Origin: GCA-2683135 sp964507445
GTDB lineage: Bacteria; Planctomycetota; GCA-002687715
Direction: 5' to 3'
Assembly: GCA_964507445.1 (NCBI GenBank)
Contig: CAZDQF010000010.1
Coordinates: forward strand, 1-64,000
Length of the DNA: 64,000 nucleotides
Shown here: piece by piece, positions 27,353 through 37,248 of the stretch
Position numbering within the stretch: position 1 is the stretch's first letter
Layout: every line of letters starts with the position of its first letter
The notes under the pieces: model-generated
Told to the model about the DNA's origin: nothing
The model's input: only the letters and a program-made list of their open reading frames with translations
Database searches by the model: none
Program-made: the position numbers and the translations under genes

Positions 27353-30300
27353 ATGAACCCGGCGGAAGACGCACCCGCGGACCCCCTCGTCGCCGAGCTG
27401 GAGGCCATGCTGCGGAGCGCCCCGGAGGACGCAGGCGCCGCGGCGCAAGAGCTGGTCTCCCGGGCCATCGCCGAAGAGCCCGACGGCGGGAGGGCGCGGC
27501 TGTTGGCCCTCGTGGATCACCTGGAGGGCCGGGCGTTCAACGTGTCCCGTGCCCTGGCCGTGCGCGGCCCCGAGGAGGCCCGCCTGCTCTGCCAGGCCCT
27601 GGAGATCCTGGACGCCGTCCGCGACGTGGGGCTGCCACACATCGGCGAGCCGCCCGCGGATGTGGTCGTGGAGGTGGACCGGGAAGAGAAGTGGCTGGCG
27701 GAGCTGTCCACGGAGGCACGCTCCACCCGCGACCCGGAGTTCCGGGAGCACCTGGACCGGGTGCTGATCCACCGCCTGGAGAAGCTGGCCGACGCCCCCG
27801 CGAACGAGGACCAGCCGGGCGCAGGCCTGCGGCTGATCGCGGAGGCCGTCGGGGACCTGCTGCAGCGCGGACAGGGACACCTGACGGAACGCACGGGGCG
27901 CATCCGCGCCCGTCTCTGGCGCCGCATCTTCGAGCGGGCGCGGCCCCTCGAAGGACGAGCCGCCGCCCGCTTCCTGGACCGCCTCTCGGACGAGATCAAC
28001 GATCGCTCGGAGGACATCCTGGCCCGGGCCGAGAGCCTCAAGCCCGAAGCCGCCATCAAGCTCCTCCACAACGCGCGCCGCGACATCCGCAGGGTCCTCA
28101 CCCTCGGCCGGCACATGGATGAACCCGGGCGTCGCCGTGAGCTGCGCCGCATGCTACGCCGGGTCCGGGCCGCCATCCAGGACCGGGACGTGCGGGCCCG
28201 CCAGACGGCGCAGGTGGGCCCGAAGACCCTCCGCAGCATCGAGGTCACGGTGGTGGCGGCGATCTTCGCGGTGCTCGCGATCGTCGGCTACGACCTGTTC
28301 GGGTCCCCCTCGGACAGCACGCGCTGGACCCTGGCGTGGGTGGACGCGGGCATCTGCACCTTCTTCCTCGGTGAGTTCGCCTGGCGCTGGCGGCTCTCCG
28401 GATGGAGCGGCTTCTACCTGTGGCGCTGCTTCTTCATCGACGTGCTCCCGTCCGTGCCCTTCGGCCTGATCGCCGAGCTGTCCGTGGCCGGGAGCATGGC
28501 CGCCAGGGGCGAACCCACCCAGACCCTCCGCGTCATCCGCGCGGCCCGTCTGGCCCGCGGCCTGCGGCTGGTGCGCCCCGTGTTTCAGTTCTACCGGGTC
28601 ATGGCGTTCAGCCTCCAGGGCATGGACCGGCTCGCCCGTCGCAACGCCGACCTGTTGAACCGCAACATCGTGCTGTTCGACCCGGCGGAAGACGAAGAGG
28701 AGGGCGCCGTCTCCGTCTCGCTGCGGCTCAAACGGTTCCGCGACCGTCTGGCCCGGGCCTTCCGCCTCACCCTCTCGGAGCTGGCACCGGGTACCCGCGA
28801 GCCCCTCGCCCATCAGCGGCTGGCGGTGGTGGGACGGCGACTGGAACGGTCCCCGAACCGGGACCTGGACCCGGTCACGCGACCGGAGCCGGACCTGCGG
28901 GACATCCGCGTGGAGGCCGTGGTGGAGGAGCTCCTCACCCTGGAGGCGCCCACGGTGGAGGTGCACCTGGGCGAGGAGTCCGCGGTCCGCCTCTCCCGCG
29001 TGCTGCGCATGCTCGACGTCCCGCTCATCCGCAGGCTGCCCCTGATCCGGGAGATGGCGGCGGGCACCTCCGAGCTGGACCCGTACCAGGCGCTCACCCG
29101 CGCCGGGCACGGGCTGGGGCGATGGCTGGAGCGCATCGTCGAGCGGTTCCGGTTCCTCGGCGACCTGACGGGCATCGTCACCGGGTCCCAGCTCCTGGAC
29201 CGCATCGGTACGACCCTGGTGAAGGCCACGCAGCGCCCCGCGATCCGGCTCCTCATGTTCGGCTTCGCCGCGGTCATCGTGTCCTGGCTCATCTCCTGGC
29301 TGGGCTCCGACGAGGCCAGCGCCCTGGCCCGACTGGGCAACTTCTTCAACAAGGTCCTCGGACCCGGCGTCATCGTCCTGGGCGCCGCGTGCCTCCTGAT
29401 CCAGGTCTTCGGTCGCTGGATCAAGCGGCTGGCCGGGGAGACCACGGAGCTGTTCGAGAAGGTGGCGGAGGCCCACGGCATCAACCTGGTGAAGTTCCAC
29501 AAGCTGGGGCGGAGACAGGAAGACCTGGGGCTGATCTTCGATCGCACCCTCTCGGCGGAGGCCCGCATGGCGGGGGACGAGGACGCCTCCGCGACCCGCG
29601 CCGCGTTCCAGGACGCCCAGCCCCACGAAGTGGCGGGCTCCGCGACGAGCGCCGCCCTTCCGCCCCACCACGAGCAGGTGGCGCTGCTGTATCTGGATTA
29701 CCTGGACGGCGCCGCCCTCCACCGCAGCAACGTCAAGAGCACGGAGCAGTTCCTCGGCAATCTGGACATCGAGGCCATCCGCACGGAGCGCCTGAGCCTG
29801 AGCAAGGACCAGCAGAAGCGCCTCCGCAAGCTGGACCTGAACCGCGAACGCTCCATCCCCACCGGCCCCTACCTCTGGTTCCGCTTCATCACGGAGAGCC
29901 TCTCGCAGCGCGTGGCCCGTCTCGTCCTTCACTACAACCGCACCGCCATCCCCGAAGCCCAGCGCGCGGTGGTGCCTCCGGAGCAGGTGGCCCGCATGGA
30001 CGCGTGGCTGGCGGGGCCGCGGCGCAAGACCACCACGTCCCGTCCGGCCCTGGACCCCTGGAATCGCTGGTGGGGCGTGGTGGCGGGCCCCTTCATCCTG
30101 ATCTGGCTCGGGCTCTCCAAGACCGTGCGGGGAATCGCGCGCCTCCTGCGCAACGTGACGCGGGATGAGGACGCCGCCCCGGAGACCGTGCTCGGGGCCC
30201 ACTTCAACGCCCTCCACTTCATGACCCACGACCCGGACCGGGACGCCGCGGTGGAGCGCACCTTCGGCGTCGCCACCCGGCGGCGATTGGAGTCGGATCG

Positions 30301-31345
30301 GAAGCGCATGGTCCGGGAGGTGTTCTCCAGCTACCCCTGGGAGCACCTCCCCCGCCACCGCCGCACCCTCAACCCCCTGAACCTGTACTTCGGCTGGCTC
30401 GGGAGAGGGAAGGTCATCCTGCTACCGCTGCGCGTGACCTGGTTCTGGATGATGTGGTGGGGGCGGGCGCTCCGCGCCCTCGGCCGCCTCATCGCCGAGC
30501 AGCTACGGCCGGAGGAATTGCGGCCGGAGCGCCGCCCTGGCATGGCGACCCTGGAGGTGGCCCTGCGCAAGATCAACCGCATGCACCTGCCGGTGTTCAT
30601 GGCCGCCCTCGATCTGCGCGCGCGCTTCGACCCGGAGTACCTGGGCCTGAGCCTCCCCGGGCGCGAGCCGCAACCGGAGTCCTTCCGCTACGCCCGGGAC
30701 GACCTCGGCTTCATCGGCGCCCGCGAGTACCGGCGCGAACGCTACCGGGAGCTGCGGGCCGAGTCCCTCGACTCCATACGCCGCCTCGAACGCCTGCTCG
30801 AGGATCGCGGCTGGCCCCGGACACCTCTGGCCGAGGCCCTGCAAGAAGAGACCGGCGCGCCTTGCCCGGACCACGGAGCGGAGGCCATCCGCGCCGTGAC
30901 CATCGCCTGGCTCATCGATTACCGCGGGTGCCGCAGCCTCATCACGGCGCCGCGGGACGTGCGACGGGCCTTCGAGTCCTTCCTGTCCAATCCGGGCGAC
31001 GCCCGGCCGCAGCGCCGCCTGCGACGCCGCGCCCACCGCCGCCTGCTGCGCGACTGGATCACCGAAGCGGGGTTGCAGGACCGCGACGAGCACACCCGAG
31101 GCCTGTTGCGACGGGCCTTCGCCTCCAACCGGGGCCGCGTCCGGAGCCTGCTCCAGCTGCTGGCAGAGAACGGCGGCGCCGCCACCGCCCGCCGACAGGG
31201 CCTGGAGACCCTGGCCGCGGTGGCGCGACACCCCCAACCCTGGACGCGACAGCTGGTCTCCCTGCGGGCGATCCAGACCCTCTGCGTCCTGGACATCCTC
31301 AACACCCGCCGCGCGGTGGGAGAGCTGGGCGCCTACGGCGACTGA
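27353..31345 (+). CDS. Large membrane protein with voltage-sensor-like domain, function unknown
   Basis: A 1330-aa protein. Residues 1-290 are helical and charged. At about 296-410 lies a four-helix module resembling S1-S4 of ion channels: S2 ends FFLGEFAWRWR, S3 carries FFIDVLPSVPFG, and S4 reads RVIRAARLARGLRLVR with Arg at six consecutive every-third positions. No S5-pore-S6 or selectivity filter follows. Further hydrophobic segments sit near 632-650, 668-690, 906-925 and 1020-1040, separated by long Arg-rich cytoplasmic regions. It starts 4 nt after the threonine dehydrogenase. It might be a voltage-responsive regulator; I recognise no enzymatic domain. Its Arg content is high even for this genome. 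Confidence 0.75.
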   Translation: MNPAEDAPADPLVAELEAMLRSAPEDAGAAAQELVSRAIAEEPDGGRARLLALVDHLEGRAFNVSRALAVRGPEEARLLCQALEILDAVRDVGLPHIGEPPADVVVEVDREEKWLAELSTEARSTRDPEFREHLDRVLIHRLEKLADAPANEDQPGAGLRLIAEAVGDLLQRGQGHLTERTGRIRARLWRRIFERARPLEGRAAARFLDRLSDEINDRSEDILARAESLKPEAAIKLLHNARRDIRRVLTLGRHMDEPGRRRELRRMLRRVRAAIQDRDVRARQTAQVGPKTLRSIEVTVVAAIFAVLAIVGYDLFGSPSDSTRWTLAWVDAGICTFFLGEFAWRWRLSGWSGFYLWRCFFIDVLPSVPFGLIAELSVAGSMAARGEPTQTLRVIRAARLARGLRLVRPVFQFYRVMAFSLQGMDRLARRNADLLNRNIVLFDPAEDEEEGAVSVSLRLKRFRDRLARAFRLTLSELAPGTREPLAHQRLAVVGRRLERSPNRDLDPVTRPEPDLRDIRVEAVVEELLTLEAPTVEVHLGEESAVRLSRVLRMLDVPLIRRLPLIREMAAGTSELDPYQALTRAGHGLGRWLERIVERFRFLGDLTGIVTGSQLLDRIGTTLVKATQRPAIRLLMFGFAAVIVSWLISWLGSDEASALARLGNFFNKVLGPGVIVLGAACLLIQVFGRWIKRLAGETTELFEKVAEAHGINLVKFHKLGRRQEDLGLIFDRTLSAEARMAGDEDASATRAAFQDAQPHEVAGSATSAALPPHHEQVALLYLDYLDGAALHRSNVKSTEQFLGNLDIEAIRTERLSLSKDQQKRLRKLDLNRERSIPTGPYLWFRFITESLSQRVARLVLHYNRTAIPEAQRAVVPPEQVARMDAWLAGPRRKTTTSRPALDPWNRWWGVVAGPFILIWLGLSKTVRGIARLLRNVTRDEDAAPETVLGAHFNALHFMTHDPDRDAAVERTFGVATRRRLESDRKRMVREVFSSYPWEHLPRHRRTLNPLNLYFGWLGRGKVILLPLRVTWFWMMWWGRALRALGRLIAEQLRPEELRPERRPGMATLEVALRKINRMHLPVFMAALDLRARFDPEYLGLSLPGREPQPESFRYARDDLGFIGAREYRRERYRELRAESLDSIRRLERLLEDRGWPRTPLAEALQEETGAPCPDHGAEAIRAVTIAWLIDYRGCRSLITAPRDVRRAFESFLSNPGDARPQRRLRRRAHRRLLRDWITEAGLQDRDEHTRGLLRRAFASNRGRVRSLLQLLAENGGAATARRQGLETLAAVARHPQPWTRQLVSLRAIQTLCVLDILNTRRAVGELGAYGD

Positions 31346-31372
31346 GCGGCGCCCGGCACCGCGACCGCGTGA

Positions 31373-32758
31373 TCAGTTGACGGAGATGGTGGCCTTCTCG
31401 ATCACCAGCCGCTCGGTGGTCTGACCCCGACGGCTGCCGCACTTCTCCAGAGCCTTCACCGCGTCCATGCCGTTGACCACCTCTCCGAAGATGGTGTGCC
31501 GGTCGTTCAGGTGGGGCGTCGGCACGAAGGTGATGAAGAACTGGCTCCCGTCGGTCCCGGGGCCGGCGTTGGCCATGGACAGCAGGCCCGGACGATCGTG
31601 GCGGACCTTGGGGCTGAACTCGCCGGCGTACTTGTACCCGGGGCCGCCCCGTCCGCTGCCCGTGGGGTCGCCTCCCTGGGCCATGAACCCCGAGATCACC
31701 CGGTGGAAGACCACGTCGTCGTAGAAGCCCAGGTCCGTGAGATAGATGGTGCTGCTCACGTGCATCGGGGCCACGTCGCTCATGAGGCGGATCTTGATGT
31801 CCCCCTTGTTGGTCTTGAGGTTCCAGAAGTACTTCTCGCCTTCGGCGAAGGTCGCCTTGGGCGGCATGGGCAGGCTGGACTTCCAGATGGACAGCCCCTT
31901 GTCGATCTTCTGCTCCTTGATGAACGCGGCCAGCTGGTCACGGGCGCCGGTGGCGGCGGGCGCGGCTTGCTTGCCGCCGTCTGGCTCTCCGCCATCAGGC
32001 TTGGCGGCCTTCTTCGCGCCGGGCATGCGGAACACCTCGTCCTTGATGGGCGCGTCCCACGTGACCTTGTCGATGACCATCTCCATGGTCATGGGGCCGG
32101 ACTTGATCTTCATCTTGTGCGGCATCTTCACGCCGCCGGCCTCCTTGTACTCGGAGACCCAGGTCTCGGCGGACTGCACCCCCATGGGGGACTCGGTCTT
32201 GGCCTTCCCCTTCACCAGCAGGTGGGTCTCCGCGTCATAGTAGTTGGTCAGCGGGTGCCCCTCCTTGGGGGTCAGCACCACGACCACGCAGTCGCGCCCG
32301 TCCACCTTCTCCATGCCCGTGGTCTTCACGGACTTGTAGTTCTTCTTCCAGTCCACGTCCGCCACCATGTTGGCGGCGCGGATGGTCTCGGACCGCTCGG
32401 ACCCCTTGAGCTCCCGCTCGCCCATGAACGGGTCCTTGCTCCAGGCCACCTTGCCGTCGAAGCCTCGGTGCTGCTCGAACACCCCCTTGATGGCGGAGTG
32501 CAACAGCACCTTGCCCGGCCGCTTGAACTTGGTCTCGATGGTGATGGCCATGCCCTGCTCCACCACCTTGCCCTTCAGGACCGTGATCAGGGTCTCGTGC
32601 TTGGCGATGGCATCACGGCCGCCCACGGCCTTCACATAGGCCTCCAGGACATCCTCCGCCTTGGGCAGCTGGGCCGCCGGGTCCTGCGCCTGGATCGGAG
32701 CAGCGGAGAGGGTCAACAGGGTCACGGCGAGCGCGTACGTGGTCCAGCATCGAAGCAT
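31373..32758 (-). CDS. Secreted LolA-like domain fused to cyclophilin PPIase
   Basis: A 461-aa protein with a signal peptide (about 1-24, cleavage near AQA). Residues about 30-245 resemble outer-membrane lipoprotein carrier-like proteins (alternating beta strands, VLEAYVKAVGGRDAI start, LTNYYDAETHLLVKG). A Lys/Gly/Ala linker leads to a cyclophilin domain (about 305-461) with FHRVISGFMAQGGDPTG, GSQFFIT and HTIFGEVV, so the prolyl isomerase site is intact. It probably assists folding in the periplasm. The start overlaps the stop of the upstream S41 protease (TGATG), so the two are co-translated and likely act in the same compartment. Confidence 0.85.
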   Translation of the reverse strand: MLRCWTTYALAVTLLTLSAAPIQAQDPAAQLPKAEDVLEAYVKAVGGRDAIAKHETLITVLKGKVVEQGMAITIETKFKRPGKVLLHSAIKGVFEQHRGFDGKVAWSKDPFMGERELKGSERSETIRAANMVADVDWKKNYKSVKTTGMEKVDGRDCVVVVLTPKEGHPLTNYYDAETHLLVKGKAKTESPMGVQSAETWVSEYKEAGGVKMPHKMKIKSGPMTMEMVIDKVTWDAPIKDEVFRMPGAKKAAKPDGGEPDGGKQAAPAATGARDQLAAFIKEQKIDKGLSIWKSSLPMPPKATFAEGEKYFWNLKTNKGDIKIRLMSDVAPMHVSSTIYLTDLGFYDDVVFHRVISGFMAQGGDPTGSGRGGPGYKYAGEFSPKVRHDRPGLLSMANAGPGTDGSQFFITFVPTPHLNDRHTIFGEVVNGMDAVKALEKCGSRRGQTTERLVIEKATISVN

Positions 32759-34155
32759 CAGGGTCTCCCTTTCGAACGCGGCTTGTCCTGCAAGAGCAGC
32801 AGGCGACGAGCCGCCTCCATGACGTTGTCTTCTCCCCGCAGCAACGCGGCCCGGGACAGGGGCACGATCACATCCGGGATCACGCCCACGCCCTCCAGGG
32901 CCCGCCCTTCGGGGGTCAAGAAGTTCATGATGGGGTATTGCAACCGAGCCCCCGTGGGCAGGGTCTTGAGGATCGAGGGTAACACCATCCCCGCGGTGGG
33001 GGTCCCCACCACGACCGCCCGCCCCAGCTCCTGCAGCCCTCCAGCAAGCATCTCGCTGGTGCTGGCGCTGCGCTCATCCACCAGGATGGCCATGGGGACG
33101 TCGAGGGGGTCGGCGGACGGGAACACGGGGAAGCGGGCGTTGTTCTCACGCCCCTTCATGGTGCCGAGCTGGCCTGCCTCGCTCATGAACAGCCCCGCCA
33201 CCGGCATGGCCATGCCGCCGATGCCTCCGGGGTTGCCGCGGAGGTCCAGGATCACCGCCGGAGCGTCCTTCAGGGTCGCGGCGGCTTCACGGATGGGCTG
33301 GAGCAGCTGCATGAGGAAGATGTTGAAGGTGATGTAGCCCACTCCGCCCTTCACCGACCTCGCCTCACAGGAGACCGGCGCCGGCGGCAGGTTGAGCACG
33401 GACACCCACTTGCGCTGATCCTTGCGTCGCACCAGCACGGCCTCGTGGGCCTCGTTGTCTCCGTCCAGATAGGTCACGGGGACCTTCGTCCCGGTCTCTC
33501 CCTCGAGGAGACCGGCGATGCTCCGGGAGACGGACAGGTGGACCGTCGCCTCATCCAGCCGCGCGGCGCGGGTCCGGGACACCGCCTTCTCCGTGTCGCG
33601 CCCCGCCACCCGGGTGAGGATGAACCCGGGGCGGAGGCCTGCCTGCTCCGCCGGTCCGCCGGACTCCACCGTCACCACCGTCGGACGCCCCTCCACCAGC
33701 CTGACGTCCATGCCCACGTGGCCGCGGGTACCCGCGTCAGCCCCCGCCGCCTCCGCCCGGTCCGCATCGACAGGCGTGGCCTCCCCGTCCTCGTCGACCT
33801 CCCACTCCTCGTAGGCGCCGCCGCCGATGATCCCCAGGTGAGACTGGCCCAGCCTGTTCAACATCTCGTTGAGCATCCGGTGCAGCTCGTCGTCGGTGCT
33901 GACGGAGGAGAGACGCGCCCGGTACTCCTCCCCCATGGCCGCCCAATCATGGCCACCGAACTCGGGGTCGTAGTAGCCATCTCGAAGCTCCGTCCAGACC
34001 TTGTCGAAGGTGCGCTCATGGACGTCGGCCCGGACCGCGGCGTTGGACTCGTTCCGAGCCCTCGCCTCCTCACCGGGGTCCGGGGCCGTCCCGCATCCTT
34101 GCGCCATGGACAGCACGACGAGCGACCAGAGCGCGTTTCGAACGTTCAAAGACAT
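32758..34155 (-). CDS. S41-family (C-terminal processing) peptidase lipoprotein
   Basis: A 465-aa protein. The signal peptide ends MAQGC (Cys21), predicting a lipid anchor. An N-terminal helical region, a PDZ-like segment (about 145-250, GMDVRLVEG, GGPAEQAGLRPGFIL) and the S41 core follow. VILDLRGNPGG and the nucleophile Ser in DERSASTSEML, with Lys-containing downstream segments, match C-terminal processing or Tsp peptidases. It degrades or trims envelope proteins. It overlaps the cyclophilin fusion gene by 3 nt, suggesting a periplasmic quality-control pair. Confidence 0.9.
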   Translation of the reverse strand: MSLNVRNALWSLVVLSMAQGCGTAPDPGEEARARNESNAAVRADVHERTFDKVWTELRDGYYDPEFGGHDWAAMGEEYRARLSSVSTDDELHRMLNEMLNRLGQSHLGIIGGGAYEEWEVDEDGEATPVDADRAEAAGADAGTRGHVGMDVRLVEGRPTVVTVESGGPAEQAGLRPGFILTRVAGRDTEKAVSRTRAARLDEATVHLSVSRSIAGLLEGETGTKVPVTYLDGDNEAHEAVLVRRKDQRKWVSVLNLPPAPVSCEARSVKGGVGYITFNIFLMQLLQPIREAAATLKDAPAVILDLRGNPGGIGGMAMPVAGLFMSEAGQLGTMKGRENNARFPVFPSADPLDVPMAILVDERSASTSEMLAGGLQELGRAVVVGTPTAGMVLPSILKTLPTGARLQYPIMNFLTPEGRALEGVGVIPDVIVPLSRAALLRGEDNVMEAARRLLLLQDKPRSKGRP

Positions 34156-34239
34156 GAGCAGCCTCGAGGAGAGAGATGTGAGTCCGTCGACAAGTGAGGC
34201 ACCATAGCGGCGCCCCGCAGACCAGGCAAACCGCGGGCG

Positions 34240-37176
34240 TCACCGAAGGATCAGGTTCAGCGCGGGACGCACGCCGACGTTCGGCACCGGCGTCGAGGCG
34301 GCCCCACGGTTGCGCGACGCCGACCGCGCCTCGGTCGCGCCCTTGTCGTAGCTGCCGCCACGTTGCGGGCGATCACGCCCGGAGACCCCCACGGGACGCT
34401 CCTGTCGGTCAGGGTCCTCCGGCGGCGAGGCCGAGTAGGTGGTGGCCTGACCGCGGCACCACTCCGCCACGTTCCCATGCATGTCATGCAACCCCCAGGC
34501 GTTGGGCTGGTAGCTGCCCACGGGCGCGTGCACCGGGTAACCGTCATCCAGCTCCGCCCAGATGGCAGGCCAGCGCGCCCCGACCCGGGCGGCGGCCTGA
34601 TCCGCGATGTTCACGGAGCCGACGAGGCTGCGGCGCGTCCGCCCGGTGGACCAGGGGTCGCTGCTGCCCGCCCGACAGGCGTACTCCCATTGCTGTTCCG
34701 AGGGCATGACCAGTCCGAGCCGCTGCAGGACACGCCGGCAATCGAACCAGCTCACGTTCTCCACCGGGTTGCTCAGGGTCACCCTGGCGAACCCCGGCTC
34801 GTAGGTGCCCGGCGCCCGGCCGGTGAAACGCCGCCACTGCCCCTTGGTCATCTCGTACTTGGAGAGCAGGAACGGACCGACGGAGACCCGGTGCACGGGC
34901 CTCTCGTGGGGCAGGGCGTCCGGATCATGATTGGCCTTCTCCGGGTCGTCCGCCTGAGCACCCATCCAGAAGTCGCCGCCGGGGATCAGCACGAACACCA
35001 TGCCGGTCTCGTCCGTCCGCGCCAGCCGGCCGGTCTCCGGGTCCCGCACGGGGACGGCGCCGCTCTGCACCTGCGCGAACTCCTCCAGCCCGGAGTCCGG
35101 GTCCGGTCCCAGCGGCACCAGCCCCACCTGGGGAGGCAGCGCCAACCCCGTGGACGCCACGCGCCCCGCCGCGGCGGTCCACGCCGCCGCCTCGTCAAGC
35201 ACGGTGCGCTGGCGCACGGAGGTGGCGAACTCCAGCCGCGACCTCATCCCTTGCACCGTCACCGAACCCGATCGGGCGGGACCGCACAGACGCTCCAGCC
35301 CCGCCACGAGTCTGCGCAGCCCGTCGTGCCGGATCTGGTCACGGGGGTCCTCGAAGGTGAAGGTGAGGCGCTGTTCCATGCGCTCCGTCAACTGCCCTCG
35401 TTCCAGCGTCAGTGTGACCTTCTGCTCGGCCAGGGTGTCCTCGTCCTCCACCAGCGTGTCCAGCCGTTGAGTGAGCCGCTCACGACGCCGCAGCTCTCCG
35501 GCGCCGCCTTCGGCGTTGGCCAGGTCCTCCCGGACCCGTCGCACCTCCTCACCGGCCTCCGCCAGAGCGGTCGCGACGGACGCGAGCTTCCCCTTCAGCT
35601 CCGTGAGCCGCTCCTGCTCCGCGCCCCGCGAGCCGCGGTCGCGACGCCGCTCGTCTTCCGTCCACGGCCCCGCCCTGCTCTGTAGGCCCTGCAACACCGC
35701 GCGGTGTTCGTCCAGTCGGGCCGTCAGGGCCGAGGCCCGTTGGATCCACGACTCCATGGCGGACGCGCGCTCGGGCATGGCCGGCCACAGCGGCCCGTTG
35801 GCCTCGGCGACGAGGGTCTCCAGGCGCTGCCCCTCCGCCAGGCGCTCCCAGTCGTCCAGGGTGCGGCGCAGCTCCGAGGCCTTGGCGTCCGCCCGCCGCT
35901 GCTGGTCCCGGGCCTCCCCCGCGCTGCGGTTGGCCGAGAACGCCAGCACCAGGGACACCGTCGCCCCGATCACCAGGATGACCGCCGCGGACGACAGCGC
36001 CGCGGCGAGGGCGGGGTTGCGCCGTCCCCAACGCAGCAGCCGCCCGCCCGGAGACACGGGTCGGGCGACGATGGGCTCGTTGTTGAGGACGCGGCGCAGC
36101 TCGTCCGCCAGGTCGGCGGCGGTCTGATAACGACGGTCCCGGTCCTTCTCCAGGGCCCGCGCCATGACCGTGGCCAGGTCCGTCGAGATGGCCGGGTTGT
36201 GCTCCCTCGGATGGACCGGCTCCTTGGTGAGGATCTCCTGATAGAGGCCGCTCCGGGACGACGACGCGAACGGTCGGGTACGGGCCAGGCACTCGTAGAG
36301 CACGACGCCGAGGGACCACACGTCCGTGCGTCGATCCAGGCGGACGCCGTGGCGGGTCAACTGCTCGGGCGACATGTAGGAGGGCGTCCCGAACAGGTCC
36401 CCGGTCCGCGTCAGGGTCTCCAGGTCGGAGTCCTCCTCCCGCGCCACACCGAAGTCCATCACCACGGCCTCACCCTCTCTGGTGACCATGATGTTGGCGG
36501 GCTTGATGTCCCGGTGCACGACCCCGGCCTCGTGGATCGCGTGGAGCGCCCGGGCGGTCTTCTCGACGACCGAGACCCAGTCACGGATCTGCGCCGCGCC
36601 CAATAACTCGGTCGCCGGATCGGCGAGCTCGAGGGACGTCTCGGCCAGGACGTCGAAGTCCACGTAGTCGTCTCTCTCGGTCTCCCCGTCTCCGCCGAGG
36701 TTCGTCGTCGCCAGGCACTGCGCCAGCGTGGTGCCCTCCACGAACCGCATGGCGATGTAGGCCACGCCGCTGGTCACCTCCGCGTCGTACACGGGACAGA
36801 CCCCCGGGTGGTCCGCCCGGGAGGCGGCCCGCGCCTCGCGACGGAACCGCTCCAGCGCGGCCTCCGCCCCGGGCCCGAGGTCGTGCAGCACCTTCAACGC
36901 CACCGTACGACCCATGCGCGGATCGACGGCCCGGTACACCACTCCCTGGCCGCCGCGACCGATCTCCTCCTGGATGCGGTACGGCCCGACGGTGTCGTCG
37001 TCATCCTCATCCAGGCGGCTCTCGAGGGTCAGGTACTCGGACGCGATGAGCTCCGCGTCCCCCTGACAAACCTCCAGGTACTCGCGCAGCCCCTTCACCT
37101 CACCGGCCCGCCGATCCTCCCAGTACAGGGACAGGAACTCGTCGAGAGGGTGCCGGGGGCCGGTGGGGTCCGCCAT
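34240..37176 (-). CDS. Ser/Thr protein kinase with C-terminal FGE-sulfatase-like domain
   Basis: A 978-aa protein. A short N-terminal helical part precedes a Hanks kinase domain (about 64-345) with GRGGQGVVYRA, catalytic Lys95 in ALKVL, VVHRDIKPANIM and MDFGVAR, so it should be active. A membrane helix (about 389-412) follows, then a long coiled-coil-like region (about 415-600), and a formylglycine-generating-enzyme-like fold (about 730-978, IPGGDFWMG, NPVENVSWFDC, LPSEQQWEYACR-like, HDMHGNVAEW). The FGE-like part would be extracytoplasmic and may act as sensor or ligand-binding domain; enzymatic FGE activity is uncertain. Kinase-FGE fusions are frequent in Planctomycetes. A TACCCT box 6 nt before the ATG suggests a leaderless start. 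Confidence 0.9.
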   Translation of the reverse strand: MADPTGPRHPLDEFLSLYWEDRRAGEVKGLREYLEVCQGDAELIASEYLTLESRLDEDDDDTVGPYRIQEEIGRGGQGVVYRAVDPRMGRTVALKVLHDLGPGAEAALERFRREARAASRADHPGVCPVYDAEVTSGVAYIAMRFVEGTTLAQCLATTNLGGDGETERDDYVDFDVLAETSLELADPATELLGAAQIRDWVSVVEKTARALHAIHEAGVVHRDIKPANIMVTREGEAVVMDFGVAREEDSDLETLTRTGDLFGTPSYMSPEQLTRHGVRLDRRTDVWSLGVVLYECLARTRPFASSSRSGLYQEILTKEPVHPREHNPAISTDLATVMARALEKDRDRRYQTAADLADELRRVLNNEPIVARPVSPGGRLLRWGRRNPALAAALSSAAVILVIGATVSLVLAFSANRSAGEARDQQRRADAKASELRRTLDDWERLAEGQRLETLVAEANGPLWPAMPERASAMESWIQRASALTARLDEHRAVLQGLQSRAGPWTEDERRRDRGSRGAEQERLTELKGKLASVATALAEAGEEVRRVREDLANAEGGAGELRRRERLTQRLDTLVEDEDTLAEQKVTLTLERGQLTERMEQRLTFTFEDPRDQIRHDGLRRLVAGLERLCGPARSGSVTVQGMRSRLEFATSVRQRTVLDEAAAWTAAAGRVASTGLALPPQVGLVPLGPDPDSGLEEFAQVQSGAVPVRDPETGRLARTDETGMVFVLIPGGDFWMGAQADDPEKANHDPDALPHERPVHRVSVGPFLLSKYEMTKGQWRRFTGRAPGTYEPGFARVTLSNPVENVSWFDCRRVLQRLGLVMPSEQQWEYACRAGSSDPWSTGRTRRSLVGSVNIADQAAARVGARWPAIWAELDDGYPVHAPVGSYQPNAWGLHDMHGNVAEWCRGQATTYSASPPEDPDRQERPVGVSGRDRPQRGGSYDKGATEARSASRNRGAASTPVPNVGVRPALNLILR

Positions 37177-37182
37177 GAACTC

Positions 37183-37188
37183 AGGGTA
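37183..37188 (-). promoter_or_regulatory. -10-like box 6 nt from kinase-FGE start
   Basis: TACCCT on the minus strand, exactly 6 nt before the ATG at 37176. It fits the recurrent TANNNT-N6-start pattern seen at other genes in the window. No clear -35 was seen. Confidence 0.3.
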
Positions 37189-37248
37189 GCGGATTCGCCC
37201 CCCCCGCGCCGCGGCCGATCCGGCCCCTCGCCGCCTCCGTGGGCGCCT

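Noticed and set aside
28154..30358. 734-aa minus-strand open frame opposite the voltage-sensor gene
   Set aside because: Shadow of the plus-strand gene; amino-acid composition is atypical and there is no start signal or domain.
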